A DNA stretch of 64,000 nt from positions 3,774,501 through 3,838,500 of the forward strand of contig NC_015945.1 in assembly GCF_000224085.1 (NCBI RefSeq), in the 5' to 3' direction. How positions within the stretch are numbered: position 1 is the stretch's first letter; every line of letters starts with the position of its first letter. Below, in pieces: positions 16,608 through 26,486 of the stretch. The notes under the pieces are model-generated. The model made no database searches. It worked only from the letters and a program-made list of their open reading frames with translations, and was not told the DNA's origin. Made by a program: the position numbers and the translations under genes. This DNA comes from Allomuricauda ruestringensis DSM 13258 (GTDB lineage: Bacteria > Bacteroidota > Bacteroidia > Flavobacteriales > Flavobacteriaceae).

Positions 16608-18707
16608 TTGAACCAAATCAGCTTGAAAAACGGAGCCTTCATACTAATGCTAATACTTTTTTGGGGATGCGCCAGACAAAAACCTAAAGAGAAAGTAACT
16701 TCCAGCCCACAGATAGACTCTATTCAAGAACTGTTGTCTATCGCCAAAACAGCCAAAGAACTATCATTGGAAGATCGCAAAGCGTATGTAAAAGAAGCCG
16801 AATCCAAGGCCATGGAGTTATCTAAGGACAGTGTTCAACTGGAACAGCTATCCAAGATTTCCCTAGTGTATATGAGACTTAAAGACTCGCTTGGTTTTAG
16901 AAAGTCGAACGCGCAACTTTTAAAATTATCCGAAGAAGCCGGTGCAGACAAAACATTGGGGTACTCCTATTGGGACCTAGCAGGTTTTTTACAATCCTAC
17001 GGCGTTATGGACAGTGCTTTTTATCACTATAAAAATGCATTAAATAGCTTTGAGCAATTACCCGTGGATTCTACCTCGCAATCGCTTAGAGGTCGAATGC
17101 TATATGGTATGGCACGGGTTCAAGATTCCTATAAAGATTATTTGGGAGGGGAAATCAGTGCTACCGCTGCCATTAAAATATTTGATGAATTAGAAGATGA
17201 ATACAGGCTATATAATGCTTATAATGTCTTAGGTGTTCTGGCCAATGGTTTAGGGGATTCCGATAAATCCCTCAAATCTTACGAAAAAGCAAGGGAATAT
17301 CTTGATAAATCAGATATTGCCAATAAAAGAAACCTACTTTGGAAAAACCAAAATAATATTGCTAGTGTTTATTTGAACGCAGGGGATTTTGTAAAAGCTA
17401 AAGAGGCCTATAAAGAATTACTTTCCGATAAAGATTTAAAAGAGGAACTGCCCGGCACATACGAAAAAGCACTGGGTAGCTTGGCATATCTCATTCTTAA
17501 AGTTGATAAGGATGAAGAACTGGCCGAGGAACTTTTAAATGAAGCTTTTGCCATTAATTCTGCAACCAAAGACTTATACGACAGGGCCCGACTCAACTAC
17601 TTTTATGCCGAAATCTTGGCCGCCAAAGGAGATAGTGCACAAGCCATAGCGCAAGCCAAGGAATCCTATGTCGTTGCCAAGGAAACCTATAACAACGACC
17701 GTTCGTTGGATGCATTGCGGTTGTTGACCAAGTTGGACACGGCCAATGCCAACTCTTACGCGGAAGAATATTACCAACTCAACGAAACCATTAAAGTTGA
17801 GGAACGTACCAAAAGGGACAAGTTTGCCCGAATCCGAATGGAAACGGATAATATTATTGAGGAAAACCAAATCCTTACCAAGGAAAAACAAATTTGGGTG
17901 GGAGCTTCCCTACTGCTCGTTTTGTTCGGGACAACCGCTATGATCATTGTTTCGCTCTATGTAAGCAACAGTCAGCTAAAATTTAAACAGAAACAGCAAG
18001 AAAGCAACCAGGAAATCTACAACTTAATGCTTTCGCAACAAGGAAAACTGGAAGAAGGAAAACAATTGGAGCAAAAACGTATTTCCGAAGAACTGCACGA
18101 TGGTATTTTGGGTGAAATGCTCGGGATCCGTTTAATATTGAGCGGCCTAAACGAGCGCGAAGATCAAGCTTCCATTGAGCAACGTGCAGCCCTTATCGAG
18201 AAGCTACGAGAGTTGGAAGAAGAAATACGGACCATTTCCCACGAGCTGAACCACGCTTCGTATGAAAAATTTCATAATTTTATCGTGTCGCTGGAAGATA
18301 TGATCCAGGGCATCGAAAAATCTTCTGGCATTTCGTGTTCCTTTACCTATAACGACAAGGTTCCTTGGGACAATTTGTTGGGAGACATCAAGATCAATGC
18401 TTACAGGATTATACAAGAATCGCTCAAAAACTGTGTTAAACACGCAAAATGTCAACATGTGTCCATTTCGTTTCAAGCCATGGACAATCAATTAAAACTC
18501 GTTATTACAGATGACGGCGTTGGGTTTGACATCAACAGAAAAAAGAAAGGAATTGGCCTTAGGAACATTATTTCAAGAACAAAAAAGATACAAGGAGTCC
18601 TGGATATTGACAGTGAATCCGGAAAAGGCACTACCATTAAGGTAACCATCCCTGTTAAATACGTGGAATTGCAAATTCCCGAGAAAACAAATGCATTAAA
18701 CGCTTAA
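16608..18707 (+). CDS. TPR-containing sensor histidine kinase (NarL-type, HisKA_3), lipoprotein-like N-terminus
   Basis: 699 residues using the TTG at 16608; ATG 16647 is the next start but would cut the signal sequence. The N-terminus FILMLILFWGCARQ has a lipobox-like WGC. Residues about 50-400 are tetratricopeptide repeats (SLKSYEKAREYLDKS, AYKELLSDKDLKEEL), a coiled-coil follows, one membrane segment lies at about 427-450 (IWVGASLLLVLFGTTAMII), then HisKA_3 with ISEELHDGILGEMLG (His497) and an HATPase domain (GIGLRNIISRTKKIQG, GKGTTIKVTIPV). This is the common Bacteroidota type in which periplasmic TPRs sense an unknown signal. The response regulator follows 28 bases later. Confidence 0.88.
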   Translation: MNQISLKNGAFILMLILFWGCARQKPKEKVTSSPQIDSIQELLSIAKTAKELSLEDRKAYVKEAESKAMELSKDSVQLEQLSKISLVYMRLKDSLGFRKSNAQLLKLSEEAGADKTLGYSYWDLAGFLQSYGVMDSAFYHYKNALNSFEQLPVDSTSQSLRGRMLYGMARVQDSYKDYLGGEISATAAIKIFDELEDEYRLYNAYNVLGVLANGLGDSDKSLKSYEKAREYLDKSDIANKRNLLWKNQNNIASVYLNAGDFVKAKEAYKELLSDKDLKEELPGTYEKALGSLAYLILKVDKDEELAEELLNEAFAINSATKDLYDRARLNYFYAEILAAKGDSAQAIAQAKESYVVAKETYNNDRSLDALRLLTKLDTANANSYAEEYYQLNETIKVEERTKRDKFARIRMETDNIIEENQILTKEKQIWVGASLLLVLFGTTAMIIVSLYVSNSQLKFKQKQQESNQEIYNLMLSQQGKLEEGKQLEQKRISEELHDGILGEMLGIRLILSGLNEREDQASIEQRAALIEKLRELEEEIRTISHELNHASYEKFHNFIVSLEDMIQGIEKSSGISCSFTYNDKVPWDNLLGDIKINAYRIIQESLKNCVKHAKCQHVSISFQAMDNQLKLVITDDGVGFDINRKKKGIGLRNIISRTKKIQGVLDIDSESGKGTTIKVTIPVKYVELQIPEKTNALNA

Positions 18708-18735
18708 ATCCCCCAAATAAAGCAATAAACCTACC

Positions 18736-19404
18736 ATGAAAACACTGAGAATATTAGCCATAGATGATCATGAAATGACCATGCTCGGGTATAAGTTTAT
18801 ACTCGAAGGCATAGAGTTTGAAGGCCATAATATTATTGTGGATACCGCTACATCTTACCAAACAGGTAAAAAACTTATTGAGGACTCTGTAAATACGTTC
18901 CAGTATGATATTTTGTTCTTGGATGTACAATTGTTTGCACCAAACGAGGAACAACCCTACACAGGGGAGGACTTGGGCATCTTGGCCCGGAAAATTGTTC
19001 CTGAAAGCAAGATTGTGTTCATGTCGTCTTTCAGTGATAATTTTAGGATCAACAGTATACTAAAATCCGTTGACCCGGATGGGTATTTGGTAAAAACGGA
19101 CATAGACCCCAAGACCCTCGAAGATGCGGTGAAGACCATTATGCTAGACCCTCCCTATTATTCATCCAAAGCACTTGGTGCCATTAGAAAAAAAATGGCC
19201 AACGACCTCGAAATTGATGAAAAAGACAAACAGATACTTTACCACCTTTCCAAAGGAACCAAGAACAAAGACCTGGAGAAATTCATCAGGCTCTCCCCCT
19301 CCTCCATTGAAAATAGAAAACGGCATTTAAAAACCTTGTTCGGCACTGAGAACGAAAATGATATGGCCCTAATATTGGCTGCCAAAAACAGAGGCTTGAT
19401 TTAA
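18736..19404 (+). CDS. LuxR/NarL-family response regulator
   Basis: 222 residues. Receiver domain 1-135 with acidic pocket IDDHEM, phosphoacceptor Asp in ILFLDVQLF and the Lys in YLVKTDI; an insertion (APNEEQPYTGEDLG) follows the phosphoacceptor strand. The C-terminal 65 residues are a helix-turn-helix of the LuxR type (LSKGTKNKDLEKFIRLSPSSIENRKRHLKTLFG). It should be the partner of the TPR kinase 28 bases upstream. Targets unknown; the palindromic promoter just downstream is an obvious candidate. Confidence 0.9.
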   Translation: MKTLRILAIDDHEMTMLGYKFILEGIEFEGHNIIVDTATSYQTGKKLIEDSVNTFQYDILFLDVQLFAPNEEQPYTGEDLGILARKIVPESKIVFMSSFSDNFRINSILKSVDPDGYLVKTDIDPKTLEDAVKTIMLDPPYYSSKALGAIRKKMANDLEIDEKDKQILYHLSKGTKNKDLEKFIRLSPSSIENRKRHLKTLFGTENENDMALILAAKNRGLI

Positions 19405-19409
19405 AAAAA

Positions 19410-19442
19410 TTGACAATTGTCATATAACGAACAGTATATTTG
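19410..19442 (+). promoter_or_regulatory. Promoter with a palindromic operator-like site
   Basis: TATATTTG (19435-19442) matches the -7 consensus exactly; TTG at 19410-19412 lies 22 bases upstream. The perfect 12-base palindrome TGACAATTGTCA (19411-19422) overlaps the -33 position. It would drive the orphan gene at 19580 with a leader of about 130 bases. Confidence 0.55.
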
Positions 19443-19579
19443 TGGCTTGATTAAACCTAAAAAATCGTAAAAATCTTACAAACAAAAGGAAAACCCCAGA
19501 ATTTTTAAGGATTATCTGCAATCCTATAAAAAAGATTCATCCTAACTTTATGTTGAAAGAAAATTAGAATTCTATCAGC

Positions 19580-20248
19580 ATGGCTTTCCCCAATAAAAAC
19601 AATGGTAAAAACAACCATCTAGGCCCAAAAGTTTTTCAGGCCACAGAAGGTTTAGATGACTTTATAAAGGATCTGGAAAGATACTTTTTTGCAACTGCGA
19701 AGCTTAAATGCAAGCAAGATGTTTTGAACAACCGTCTGGATTTGGTGGTGGAACTACATTTTAATTTTAGTATTTCTGATTGTCTTCGCCATTTTAATAA
19801 CGGTGATTGGAGCGGTTACACTATTACCGAAGAAAGTAAATCCGATATGTGCATGACAATGGCAAATGCATTGAAAAAATTAAACGAAAAAAGCACCTAT
19901 CCCGCCGATATTATGGAAACATCCCTTCATTTTACAGATACTTCCATTGTCATATCCAGACTCTATCCAAATAGCATTCCAGAACATTTGGGGAAAATAA
20001 TATCAATGATCAATCAACACTTTATATATTTCACCAAAGGGTTGACTGAGATGCCCTATGAAATTTTTGTTCCGATTTTTGAAGATAATACTTCCATACT
20101 TTCCAAACAACCAAGCACAAGCAATAAATGTGGATATTATAACTATTGGGGGCTATACTTTTTTGATAAAGGACAAGAACACGAAGCCTTAATATACTCC
20201 CTTAGAAAAAAGAAATTTTACGAAGAGAATATTTTCCTCTTTGAGTAG
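19580..20248 (+). CDS. Unrecognised protein, 222 aa
   Basis: Starts MAFPNKNNGKNNHLGPKVF. Predicted soluble, no signal peptide or membrane segment. Contains a KDLERYFFATAKLKCKQDVL stretch, a central SLHFTDTSIVISRLYPNS strand pair and a C-terminal YYNYWGLYFFDKGQEHEALIYSL. Nothing identifies a family. It has its own promoter with a palindrome and stands alone between the LuxR-type regulator and the convergent glyA, 16 bases from the glyA stop. A target of the adjacent kinase/regulator pair is plausible but untested. Confidence 0.6.
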   Translation: MAFPNKNNGKNNHLGPKVFQATEGLDDFIKDLERYFFATAKLKCKQDVLNNRLDLVVELHFNFSISDCLRHFNNGDWSGYTITEESKSDMCMTMANALKKLNEKSTYPADIMETSLHFTDTSIVISRLYPNSIPEHLGKIISMINQHFIYFTKGLTEMPYEIFVPIFEDNTSILSKQPSTSNKCGYYNYWGLYFFDKGQEHEALIYSLRKKKFYEENIFLFE

Positions 20249-20264
20249 AATCCACTAGCAAATA

Positions 20265-21539
20265 CTAAACACTGAACAAAGGTCGCGATTTCATTAAATC
20301 GTTGACCTTTTGTTTTATACCAGCTATTTTTTTCTCGTTTTCGGCATCGGTGATAATTTCATCGATAAACCCAACAATGGTCTCCATATCTTCTTCCTTG
20401 AGGCCTCTAGTAGTGATAGCGGATGTGCCAAAACGCACTCCAGATGTTATAAACGGCGATTTATCATCAAACGGAACCATGTTTTTGTTGGCCGTAATAT
20501 CTGCCTTGACCAACACTTGTTCGGCTTCCTTGCCCGAAATATTCTTGTTTCTAAGGTCAATCAACATCATGTGATTGTCCGTTCCACCGGAAATTACTTT
20601 GTAATCCTTGTCCATAAAGGCTTTGGCCATGGCAGCGGCATTTTTCTTAACCTGAACCATATAGTGTAAATATTCATCGGTAAGTGCTTCTCCAAAAGCA
20701 ATGGCTTTCGCGGCTATAATATGTTCCAAAGGTCCGCCTTGGTTTCCTGGGAATACCGCCAAATCCAACAAACCGGACATTTTTCTTAGGTTTCCGTTCT
20801 TTAGTTTGATACCAAACGGATTTTCGAAGTTCTCGCCCATTAAAATTAGGCCTCCACGGGGGCCACGCAAGGTTTTGTGCGTAGTGGTGGTAACAATATG
20901 GCAATGTGGAATGGGGTCGTTCAAGATTCCCTTGGCAATCAATCCGGCAGGGTGTGAAATATCGGCCAAAAGCAAAGCCCCAACACTATCCGCAATTTCT
21001 CGGAAACGCTTAAAATCCATATCCCTGGAATAAGCGGATGCCCCAGCAATAATCAATTTGGGCTTTTCCTTATCTGCAATCTCTTGAATTTTATCATAGT
21101 TCAACAAACCCGTTTCCTCGTCCACGCCATAAAAAACAGGGTTGTATAATTTTCCGGAAAAATTGACAGGGGAACCATGGGTAAGGTGACCTCCGTGCGA
21201 CAAATCAAAACCTAAAATGGTATCTCCCGGGTTTAGGCAGGCATGATAAACCGATGCATTGGCCTGTGAACCCGAGTGCGGCTGAACGTTGGCATAAACA
21301 GCCCCGAACAATTCCTTGGCGCGGTCAATGGCCAATTGCTCTACTTGGTCCACCACTTCACAACCACCATAATAGCGCTTCCCAGGGTATCCTTCGGCAT
21401 ATTTGTTCGTAAGTACGGAGCCAGCGGCTTCCATTACCTGTGGACTTACAAAGTTTTCAGAAGCTATCAGTTCAATACCTTCCAACTGTCTGTCCTTCTC
21501 TTGCGCTATCAGTTCAAAAATCTTGTGGTCTCGTTGCAT
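20265..21539 (-). CDS. glyA: Serine hydroxymethyltransferase
   Basis: 424 residues from ATG 21539 ([11 protein letters not shown]); an ATG three codons upstream at 21548 is also possible. Full-length PLP enzyme: [34 protein letters not shown], the PLP-lysine motif [14 protein letters not shown] and QGGPLEH. It converts serine and tetrahydrofolate to glycine and methylene-tetrahydrofolate in the cytoplasm, the main source of one-carbon units. No unusual residues. Convergent with the orphan gene on its 3' side. Confidence 0.97.
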   Translation of the reverse strand: MQRDHKIFELIAQEKDRQLEGIELIASENFVSPQVMEAAGSVLTNKYAEGYPGKRYYGGCEVVDQVEQLAIDRAKELFGAVYANVQPHSGSQANASVYHACLNPGDTILGFDLSHGGHLTHGSPVNFSGKLYNPVFYGVDEETGLLNYDKIQEIADKEKPKLIIAGASAYSRDMDFKRFREIADSVGALLLADISHPAGLIAKGILNDPIPHCHIVTTTTHKTLRGPRGGLILMGENFENPFGIKLKNGNLRKMSGLLDLAVFPGNQGGPLEHIIAAKAIAFGEALTDEYLHYMVQVKKNAAAMAKAFMDKDYKVISGGTDNHMMLIDLRNKNISGKEAEQVLVKADITANKNMVPFDDKSPFITSGVRFGTSAITTRGLKEEDMETIVGFIDEIITDAENEKKIAGIKQKVNDLMKSRPLFSV

Positions 21540-21793
21540 GTTGCCCATTGTTTAATTAAGGGCGTAAAATTACGAATTGAAAGGGGATTTTCATTCATAA
21601 AAAAACAATTGGAACTTAATTTTATTAAACGACAATTAACAATTTTTAAAACAATCCATTCCCCCTACTACTATTGGTTTTTCAAGCTTTTTAGCCAAAA
21701 TATACTACCGTCCACGCTTTTTCGTTTAAAGATTAAGGATTTTTGGCACAGCTATTGAATTCCCAAAAATACCAATCCATAAAGTTGACCAGT

Positions 21794-22978
21794 ATGAAAA
21801 GATTTATACTCTTAACCGCAATTATTGTTTTAAGCGCCTGTAGCGGCGTAAAGAAAACCCAAGAGGCCCTGAACACGGGCAATTATACCGCGGCAATGAA
21901 CAAGGCCATTAAAAACCTGACCGAAAACAAGACCAAAAAGGGCCATCAGGAATACATTGTTTTACTTGAAGAGGCTTTTGCCAAGAATACGGCAAGAGAG
22001 CAACAGGAAATTGCTTTTCTTCAGAACGATGGCAACCCTGCCAATTTGGAAACCATCTACAACAAATATTTACAGTTGAAGCAAATTCAACAACGTATTC
22101 GACCTTTATTGCCTTTGTACATTAATGATGAAGGCAGAAATGCGGAGTTCAACTTTGTGAACTACGACAATCAAATTTTAAATACCAAGGACGATCTTGC
22201 CGAGCACTTGTATCAAAATGCTACGAACCTATTGGAATCGGCCAAATACAAAGCGGATTACAGGGCCGCCTACGAGGATTTAAAATATTTGGAGGAAATA
22301 AATCCGGGCTATCGCGAAACAGCTGCCAAAATGGATGAAGCCTATAACAAAGGGTTGGAATTCGTAAGAGTCGAAATTGCAAACCAAACAGAACAGATTA
22401 TCCCAGAGCGTTTGGAATCGGAACTTTTGGATTTTAATGCTTTCGGAATCGATAACTTCTGGTTGCAGTACCACACCAATCCGCTTTCCAATGTCAAATA
22501 TGATTACGCCATGAACTTGGATTTTATGGAAATCAATGTCTCCCCAGAACGAATCAACGAAACACAGGTAATCAAGGAAAAACAAATTAAAGATGGATGG
22601 GAATATCTATTGGATCGTGACGGCAACGTGGTAAAAGATAGTTTGGGCAACAAGATAAAAGTGGACAAAATGCGGACCGTTACTTGTAAATTGTTCCAGT
22701 TTACCCAAACCAAGAGCGCACAAATTGGGGCCAAAGTAAGTTTCACAGACTTGAGGAACGGGCAGGAAATCAATTCCTATCCCCTATCCAGCGAATTTAT
22801 ATTTGAGCATATTTTTGCCAATTACCAAGGGGATAAAAGAGCTTTGGAAGATGATTTAATGTTGTACCTCAATGCTCGGGAAGTTCCTTTCCCATCCAAC
22901 GAGCAAATGGTCTATGATGCAGGTGAAGTCCTTAAATTGCGTCTCAAGAGCATCGTCTCCAAATATCAGTTCAACTAA
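21794..22978 (+). CDS. Lipoprotein with TPR-like N-terminal region
   Basis: 394 residues from ATG 21794 (MKRFILLTAIIVLSAC), a clean lipoprotein signal with lipobox LSAC; the frame opens earlier at 21743 but without a signal. Mature residues 20-200 are helical with TPR-like spacing (ALNTGNYTAAMNKAIKNL, YKADYRAAYEDLKYLEEINPGY), followed by a beta-rich part (VIKEKQIKDGWEYLLDRDGN). Likely an envelope protein of unknown role; similar proteins are frequent in flavobacteria. A stem-loop repeat follows directly. Confidence 0.8.
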   Translation: MKRFILLTAIIVLSACSGVKKTQEALNTGNYTAAMNKAIKNLTENKTKKGHQEYIVLLEEAFAKNTAREQQEIAFLQNDGNPANLETIYNKYLQLKQIQQRIRPLLPLYINDEGRNAEFNFVNYDNQILNTKDDLAEHLYQNATNLLESAKYKADYRAAYEDLKYLEEINPGYRETAAKMDEAYNKGLEFVRVEIANQTEQIIPERLESELLDFNAFGIDNFWLQYHTNPLSNVKYDYAMNLDFMEINVSPERINETQVIKEKQIKDGWEYLLDRDGNVVKDSLGNKIKVDKMRTVTCKLFQFTQTKSAQIGAKVSFTDLRNGQEINSYPLSSEFIFEHIFANYQGDKRALEDDLMLYLNAREVPFPSNEQMVYDAGEVLKLRLKSIVSKYQFN

Positions 22979-22984
22979 AAATAA

Positions 22985-23040
22985 TGTCACATCGAGCGCA
23001 GTCGAGATGCTTTAAGTTCTCGACTGTGCCCGAAATGACA
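22985..23040. repeat. Dispersed stem-loop repeat, compact copy
   Basis: Ends TGTCACATCGAGCGCAGTCG and CGACTGTGCCCGAAATGACA form an imperfect inverted repeat around a short centre. Sits between the lipoprotein stop and the convergent ytxJ stop, where it could act as a 3' hairpin for both. Same family as the copies at 36226, 48165 and 57626. Confidence 0.75.
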
Positions 23041-23059
23041 TAAACTTCTTTGTTTTTAT

Positions 23060-23449
23060 TTATAGGTACTGTGTAAAATCCGTATCCGCAATGGCACCGT
23101 GCGAAGTGTGAAAAACAACCTCGCCATTTTTTAACACCAATAATTGGGGAGACTCGTGCCGAACACCAAACTTATCTTCGATTGCATTGGATACATCCCT
23201 GTGATGCTGAATCGTCAAAAAATAAAGGTCAATATCCAAGTCTGTGTCATATCCCTCCGTAAACATATTCAACACCATTCTGCTGATGCCGCACGTACTG
23301 GAGTGTTTGTAAATCACTTGCGTTTTACTTTTTGAGTTTTCCGCAATCGCTTCCAACTGATCCATAGATTCCAATTGAATCCATGGCAATTCCTTCTTTT
23401 CCTTTACGGTTTTATCCTTCTTCCCGAAGACACTGTCAAATATTCCCAT
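23060..23449 (-). CDS. ytxJ: YtxJ-family bacillithiol-linked redox protein
   Basis: 129 residues. Thioredoxin-like fold with the single-cysteine motif HSSTCGISRM near residue 50 in place of CxxC, then LDIDLYFLTIQHHRDVSNAI and a cis-Pro region HESPQLLVLKNGEVV. The family is a putative monothiol bacilliredoxin that removes bacillithiol from proteins under oxidative stress, in the cytoplasm. A -7 box ends only 4 bases before the ATG, so the mRNA should be leaderless or nearly so. Confidence 0.85.
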   Translation of the reverse strand: MGIFDSVFGKKDKTVKEKKELPWIQLESMDQLEAIAENSKSKTQVIYKHSSTCGISRMVLNMFTEGYDTDLDIDLYFLTIQHHRDVSNAIEDKFGVRHESPQLLVLKNGEVVFHTSHGAIADTDFTQYL

Positions 23450-23453
23450 GTTG

Positions 23454-23485
23454 CAAATTTACAGCTTAAGTCGTAAGCAAACAAA
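23454..23485 (-). promoter_or_regulatory. ytxJ promoter (-33 TTTG, -7 TAAATTTG)
   Basis: On the minus strand TAAATTTG at 23454-23461 is an exact -7 match, TTTG at 23482-23485 is spaced 20 bases upstream. The -7 box lies 4 bases before the ATG, pointing to a leaderless transcript. Confidence 0.6.
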
Positions 23486-23591
23486 AAGCTTATAACTGAC
23501 GAAATGTCCTGTGTTTGTTGAATTCACAAGACATTTTGACGGTGTGGGTGCATTGGTAAGATTGTTGACATACTAGAGGAAAACGATAACT

Positions 23592-26192
23592 ATGAACTTT
23601 AATAATTTTACAATAAAATCACAAGAAGCCATTCAAAGGGCCCAGCAATTGGCCCAAGAATTTGGGCATCAACAAATCGAAAACGAACATTTGTTCAAGG
23701 CCATTGCCGAGGTCGATGAAAACGTGCTCCCCTTCATTTTGAAAAAACTGAATGTCAACACCAACCTCATCAATCAAATATTGGACAAGGAACTCCAAAG
23801 CTTTTCAAAAGTAACAGGAGGAGACATTATGCTTTCCAGAGAGGCTGGAAAAACGGTGAACGAAGCCAATATCATCGCCAAAAGCCTTGGGGATGAATAC
23901 GTTTCCGTTGAGCACTTGTTATTGGCCATTTTCAAGTCCAAAAGTAAAATCGCTCAAATACTAAAAGATCAGGGCGTAACCGAAAAAGATTTGAAAGCAG
24001 CCATTCAAGAACTGCGCAAAGGGGGCAAAGTCACTTCGCAAAGTGCCGAGGAAACCTATAACTCGCTGGACAAATACGCAAACAACCTCAACCAAATGGC
24101 CGATAGCGGTAAATTGGATCCTGTAATCGGTAGGGACGAGGAAATCCGTAGGGTTTTGCAGATTTTGTCCAGACGTACCAAGAACAACCCGATGCTTGTG
24201 GGTGAACCCGGAGTGGGTAAAACCGCCATTGCCGAAGGTTTGGCACACCGAATCATTCAAGGAGACATACCCGAAAACCTTAAGGACAAGGTCATCTATT
24301 CTTTGGATATGGGAGCGCTCATTGCTGGAGCCAAATACAAAGGTGAGTTTGAGGAGCGTTTAAAAGCTGTGATCAAAGAGGTAACTTCATCAGACGGGAA
24401 CATTGTGCTCTTTATTGATGAAATCCACACTTTGGTAGGTGCAGGTGGCGGACAAGGCGCCATGGATGCCGCAAACATCCTAAAACCTGCCTTGGCCCGT
24501 GGTGAACTTAGAGCTATCGGAGCAACTACATTGGACGAGTACCAAAAGTATTTCGAAAAAGACAAGGCCTTGGAGCGTAGGTTCCAAAAGGTCATAGTGG
24601 ACGAACCCGATACCGAGAGCGCCATTTCCATCCTAAGGGGTATTAAGGAAAAATATGAGGCACACCATAAGGTTCGCATTAAGGATGATGCCGTAATTGG
24701 GGCCGTAGAGCTATCCCAACGCTACATCACCAACAGATTTTTGCCCGATAAAGCCATTGACCTTATGGACGAAGCAGCTTCCAAACTTCGAATGGAAATC
24801 AACTCCAAACCTGAAGAATTGGATGTACTCGACCGTAAAATAATGCAGTTGGAGATTGAATTGGAGGCCATCAAAAGGGAAAACGACACTTCCAAGTTGA
24901 AAACGTTGAATTTGGATTTGGCCAACCTTAAAGAAGAACGAAATGAAATCTTTGCCAAATGGGAAAGTGAGAAAACCGTGGTGGACAACATCCAAAAAAC
25001 CAAAGAGGATATTGAAAACTACAAAGTAGAAGCCGAACGTGCCGAACGAAACGGGGATTACGGAAAGGTAGCGGAATTGCGCTACGGTAAAATAAAAGAG
25101 TCCCAAGAAAGATTGGAAAAACTGCAAGATGAACTTGCTGAACAGCAAACCGCGGGCACTTTGATAAAAGAAGAAGTGACCTATGAGGATATTGCCGAGG
25201 TTGTGGCCAAATGGACAGGAATTCCCGTGAACAAGATGATGCAGAGTGAACGCGAAAAATTATTGCAACTGGAAGACGTGCTGCACAAACGCGTGGTAGG
25301 CCAAGATGAGGCCATAATCGCCGTTTCCGATGCTATCCGAAGGAGTAGAGCGGGCTTGCAGGACGCCAAGAAACCTATCGGTTCGTTCCTGTTCCTAGGT
25401 ACTACAGGAGTTGGTAAAACCGAGTTGGCCAAAACCTTGGCCGCCTATCTGTTCGATGATGAAAATTCCATCACACGGATAGATATGAGCGAATACCAAG
25501 AACGTCACTCCGTGAGCCGTTTGGTAGGTGCGCCTCCAGGATATGTGGGTTATGATGAAGGCGGACAGTTGACCGAAGCGGTGCGTAGGAAGCCCTATTC
25601 TGTCATCTTGTTGGATGAGATTGAAAAAGCACATCCGGATACCTTCAACATTCTATTGCAAGTGTTGGACGAAGGTAGGCTGACCGACAACAAAGGTCGT
25701 GTGGCGGATTTCAAAAACTCCATCATTATTATGACCAGTAATATGGGCAGCCACATTATTCAAGAGAAGTTTGAAGATGCCGTAGACTTGGAAAGCGCTT
25801 CGGAGTCAGCACGGATAGAAGTTTTGGGATTGCTGCGTAAGACCATCAGACCCGAATTCTTGAACCGTATTGACGATATCATTATGTTTACTCCGTTGAG
25901 CAAATCGGACATCAAAGATATTGTAGGACTTCAATTGGACAACTTAAAGAAAATGTTGACCAAGCAAAACATCACCTTGGATGCCACCGAAGAGGCAATA
26001 GACTATTTGGCAACAAAAGGTTTTGATCCACAATATGGTGCCCGACCTGTAAAAAGATTAATTCAGAAAGAGGTTTTGAACAACCTTTCCAAAGAGTTGC
26101 TCTCAGGAAAAATAACTGCTGATAGCATCGTACTCTTAGACTCTTTTGATGATCAATTGGTATTTAGAAATCAAGATGAACTTGTAGAGTAA
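23592..26192 (+). CDS. clpB: ATP-dependent disaggregase chaperone ClpB
   Basis: 866 residues, normal ClpB length. N-terminal Clp-N domain (NNFTIKSQEAIQRAQQLAQE), AAA-1 with Walker A GEPGVGKTAIAEG and Walker B VLFIDEIHTL, a long coiled-coil middle domain (about 400-520, the ClpB hallmark that ClpA and ClpC lack or shorten), AAA-2 with GTTGVGKTELAKTLA and VILLDEIEKAHPD, and a C-terminal small domain. Hexamers rescue aggregated proteins with DnaK. No CIRCE or HrcA site is visible upstream. A strong terminator follows. Confidence 0.97.
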   Translation: MNFNNFTIKSQEAIQRAQQLAQEFGHQQIENEHLFKAIAEVDENVLPFILKKLNVNTNLINQILDKELQSFSKVTGGDIMLSREAGKTVNEANIIAKSLGDEYVSVEHLLLAIFKSKSKIAQILKDQGVTEKDLKAAIQELRKGGKVTSQSAEETYNSLDKYANNLNQMADSGKLDPVIGRDEEIRRVLQILSRRTKNNPMLVGEPGVGKTAIAEGLAHRIIQGDIPENLKDKVIYSLDMGALIAGAKYKGEFEERLKAVIKEVTSSDGNIVLFIDEIHTLVGAGGGQGAMDAANILKPALARGELRAIGATTLDEYQKYFEKDKALERRFQKVIVDEPDTESAISILRGIKEKYEAHHKVRIKDDAVIGAVELSQRYITNRFLPDKAIDLMDEAASKLRMEINSKPEELDVLDRKIMQLEIELEAIKRENDTSKLKTLNLDLANLKEERNEIFAKWESEKTVVDNIQKTKEDIENYKVEAERAERNGDYGKVAELRYGKIKESQERLEKLQDELAEQQTAGTLIKEEVTYEDIAEVVAKWTGIPVNKMMQSEREKLLQLEDVLHKRVVGQDEAIIAVSDAIRRSRAGLQDAKKPIGSFLFLGTTGVGKTELAKTLAAYLFDDENSITRIDMSEYQERHSVSRLVGAPPGYVGYDEGGQLTEAVRRKPYSVILLDEIEKAHPDTFNILLQVLDEGRLTDNKGRVADFKNSIIIMTSNMGSHIIQEKFEDAVDLESASESARIEVLGLLRKTIRPEFLNRIDDIIMFTPLSKSDIKDIVGLQLDNLKKMLTKQNITLDATEEAIDYLATKGFDPQYGARPVKRLIQKEVLNNLSKELLSGKITADSIVLLDSFDDQLVFRNQDELVE

Positions 26193-26217
26193 GTTCTCAA
26201 AATAAATTTCAGTCAGG

Positions 26218-26255
26218 AAAACCTCTCCCATAGCTTTTTGGGAGAGGTTTTTTTA
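26218..26255 (+). terminator. Strong rho-independent terminator of clpB
   Basis: AACCTCTCCCA (26220-26230) pairs perfectly with TGGGAGAGGTT (26239-26249), 8-base loop, followed by a run of Ts to 26254. Confidence 0.9.
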
Positions 26256-26264
26256 TGAAAAATT

Positions 26265-26381
26265 CGTCATTTCGAGTGGTTTTTTGAACTGCAAGTCAAA
26301 AAAATGTATCGAGAAAAGAATTTTTTAAAGTATCAACCTCGCTCTCGATACTTCTCCTTCTGAAAAAACACGAACTGACGG
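26265..26381. repeat. Dispersed stem-loop repeat, long copy
   Basis: Left end CGTCATTTCGAGTGG, right end CACGAACTGACGG, inner arms TATCGAGAAAAGAA and CTCTCGATACTTCTC. Very similar to the copy at 38621-38738, which has the same ends and inner arms; the pair defines a long subtype of about 115 bases. Confidence 0.75.
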
Positions 26382-26486
26382 TTTTTTTATTTCTTTCACA
26401 ATCTTAAACCATATCCTTAGAAATTCGCAATAATCAATGCCTGTAATATATAAATCCTTATTTTAGCCCAAAACCATATCCTAAAT

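Noticed and set aside
24711..25148. Antisense frames inside clpB
   Set aside because: Phe-rich shadow frames opposite the clpB middle domain; clpB itself is unambiguous.
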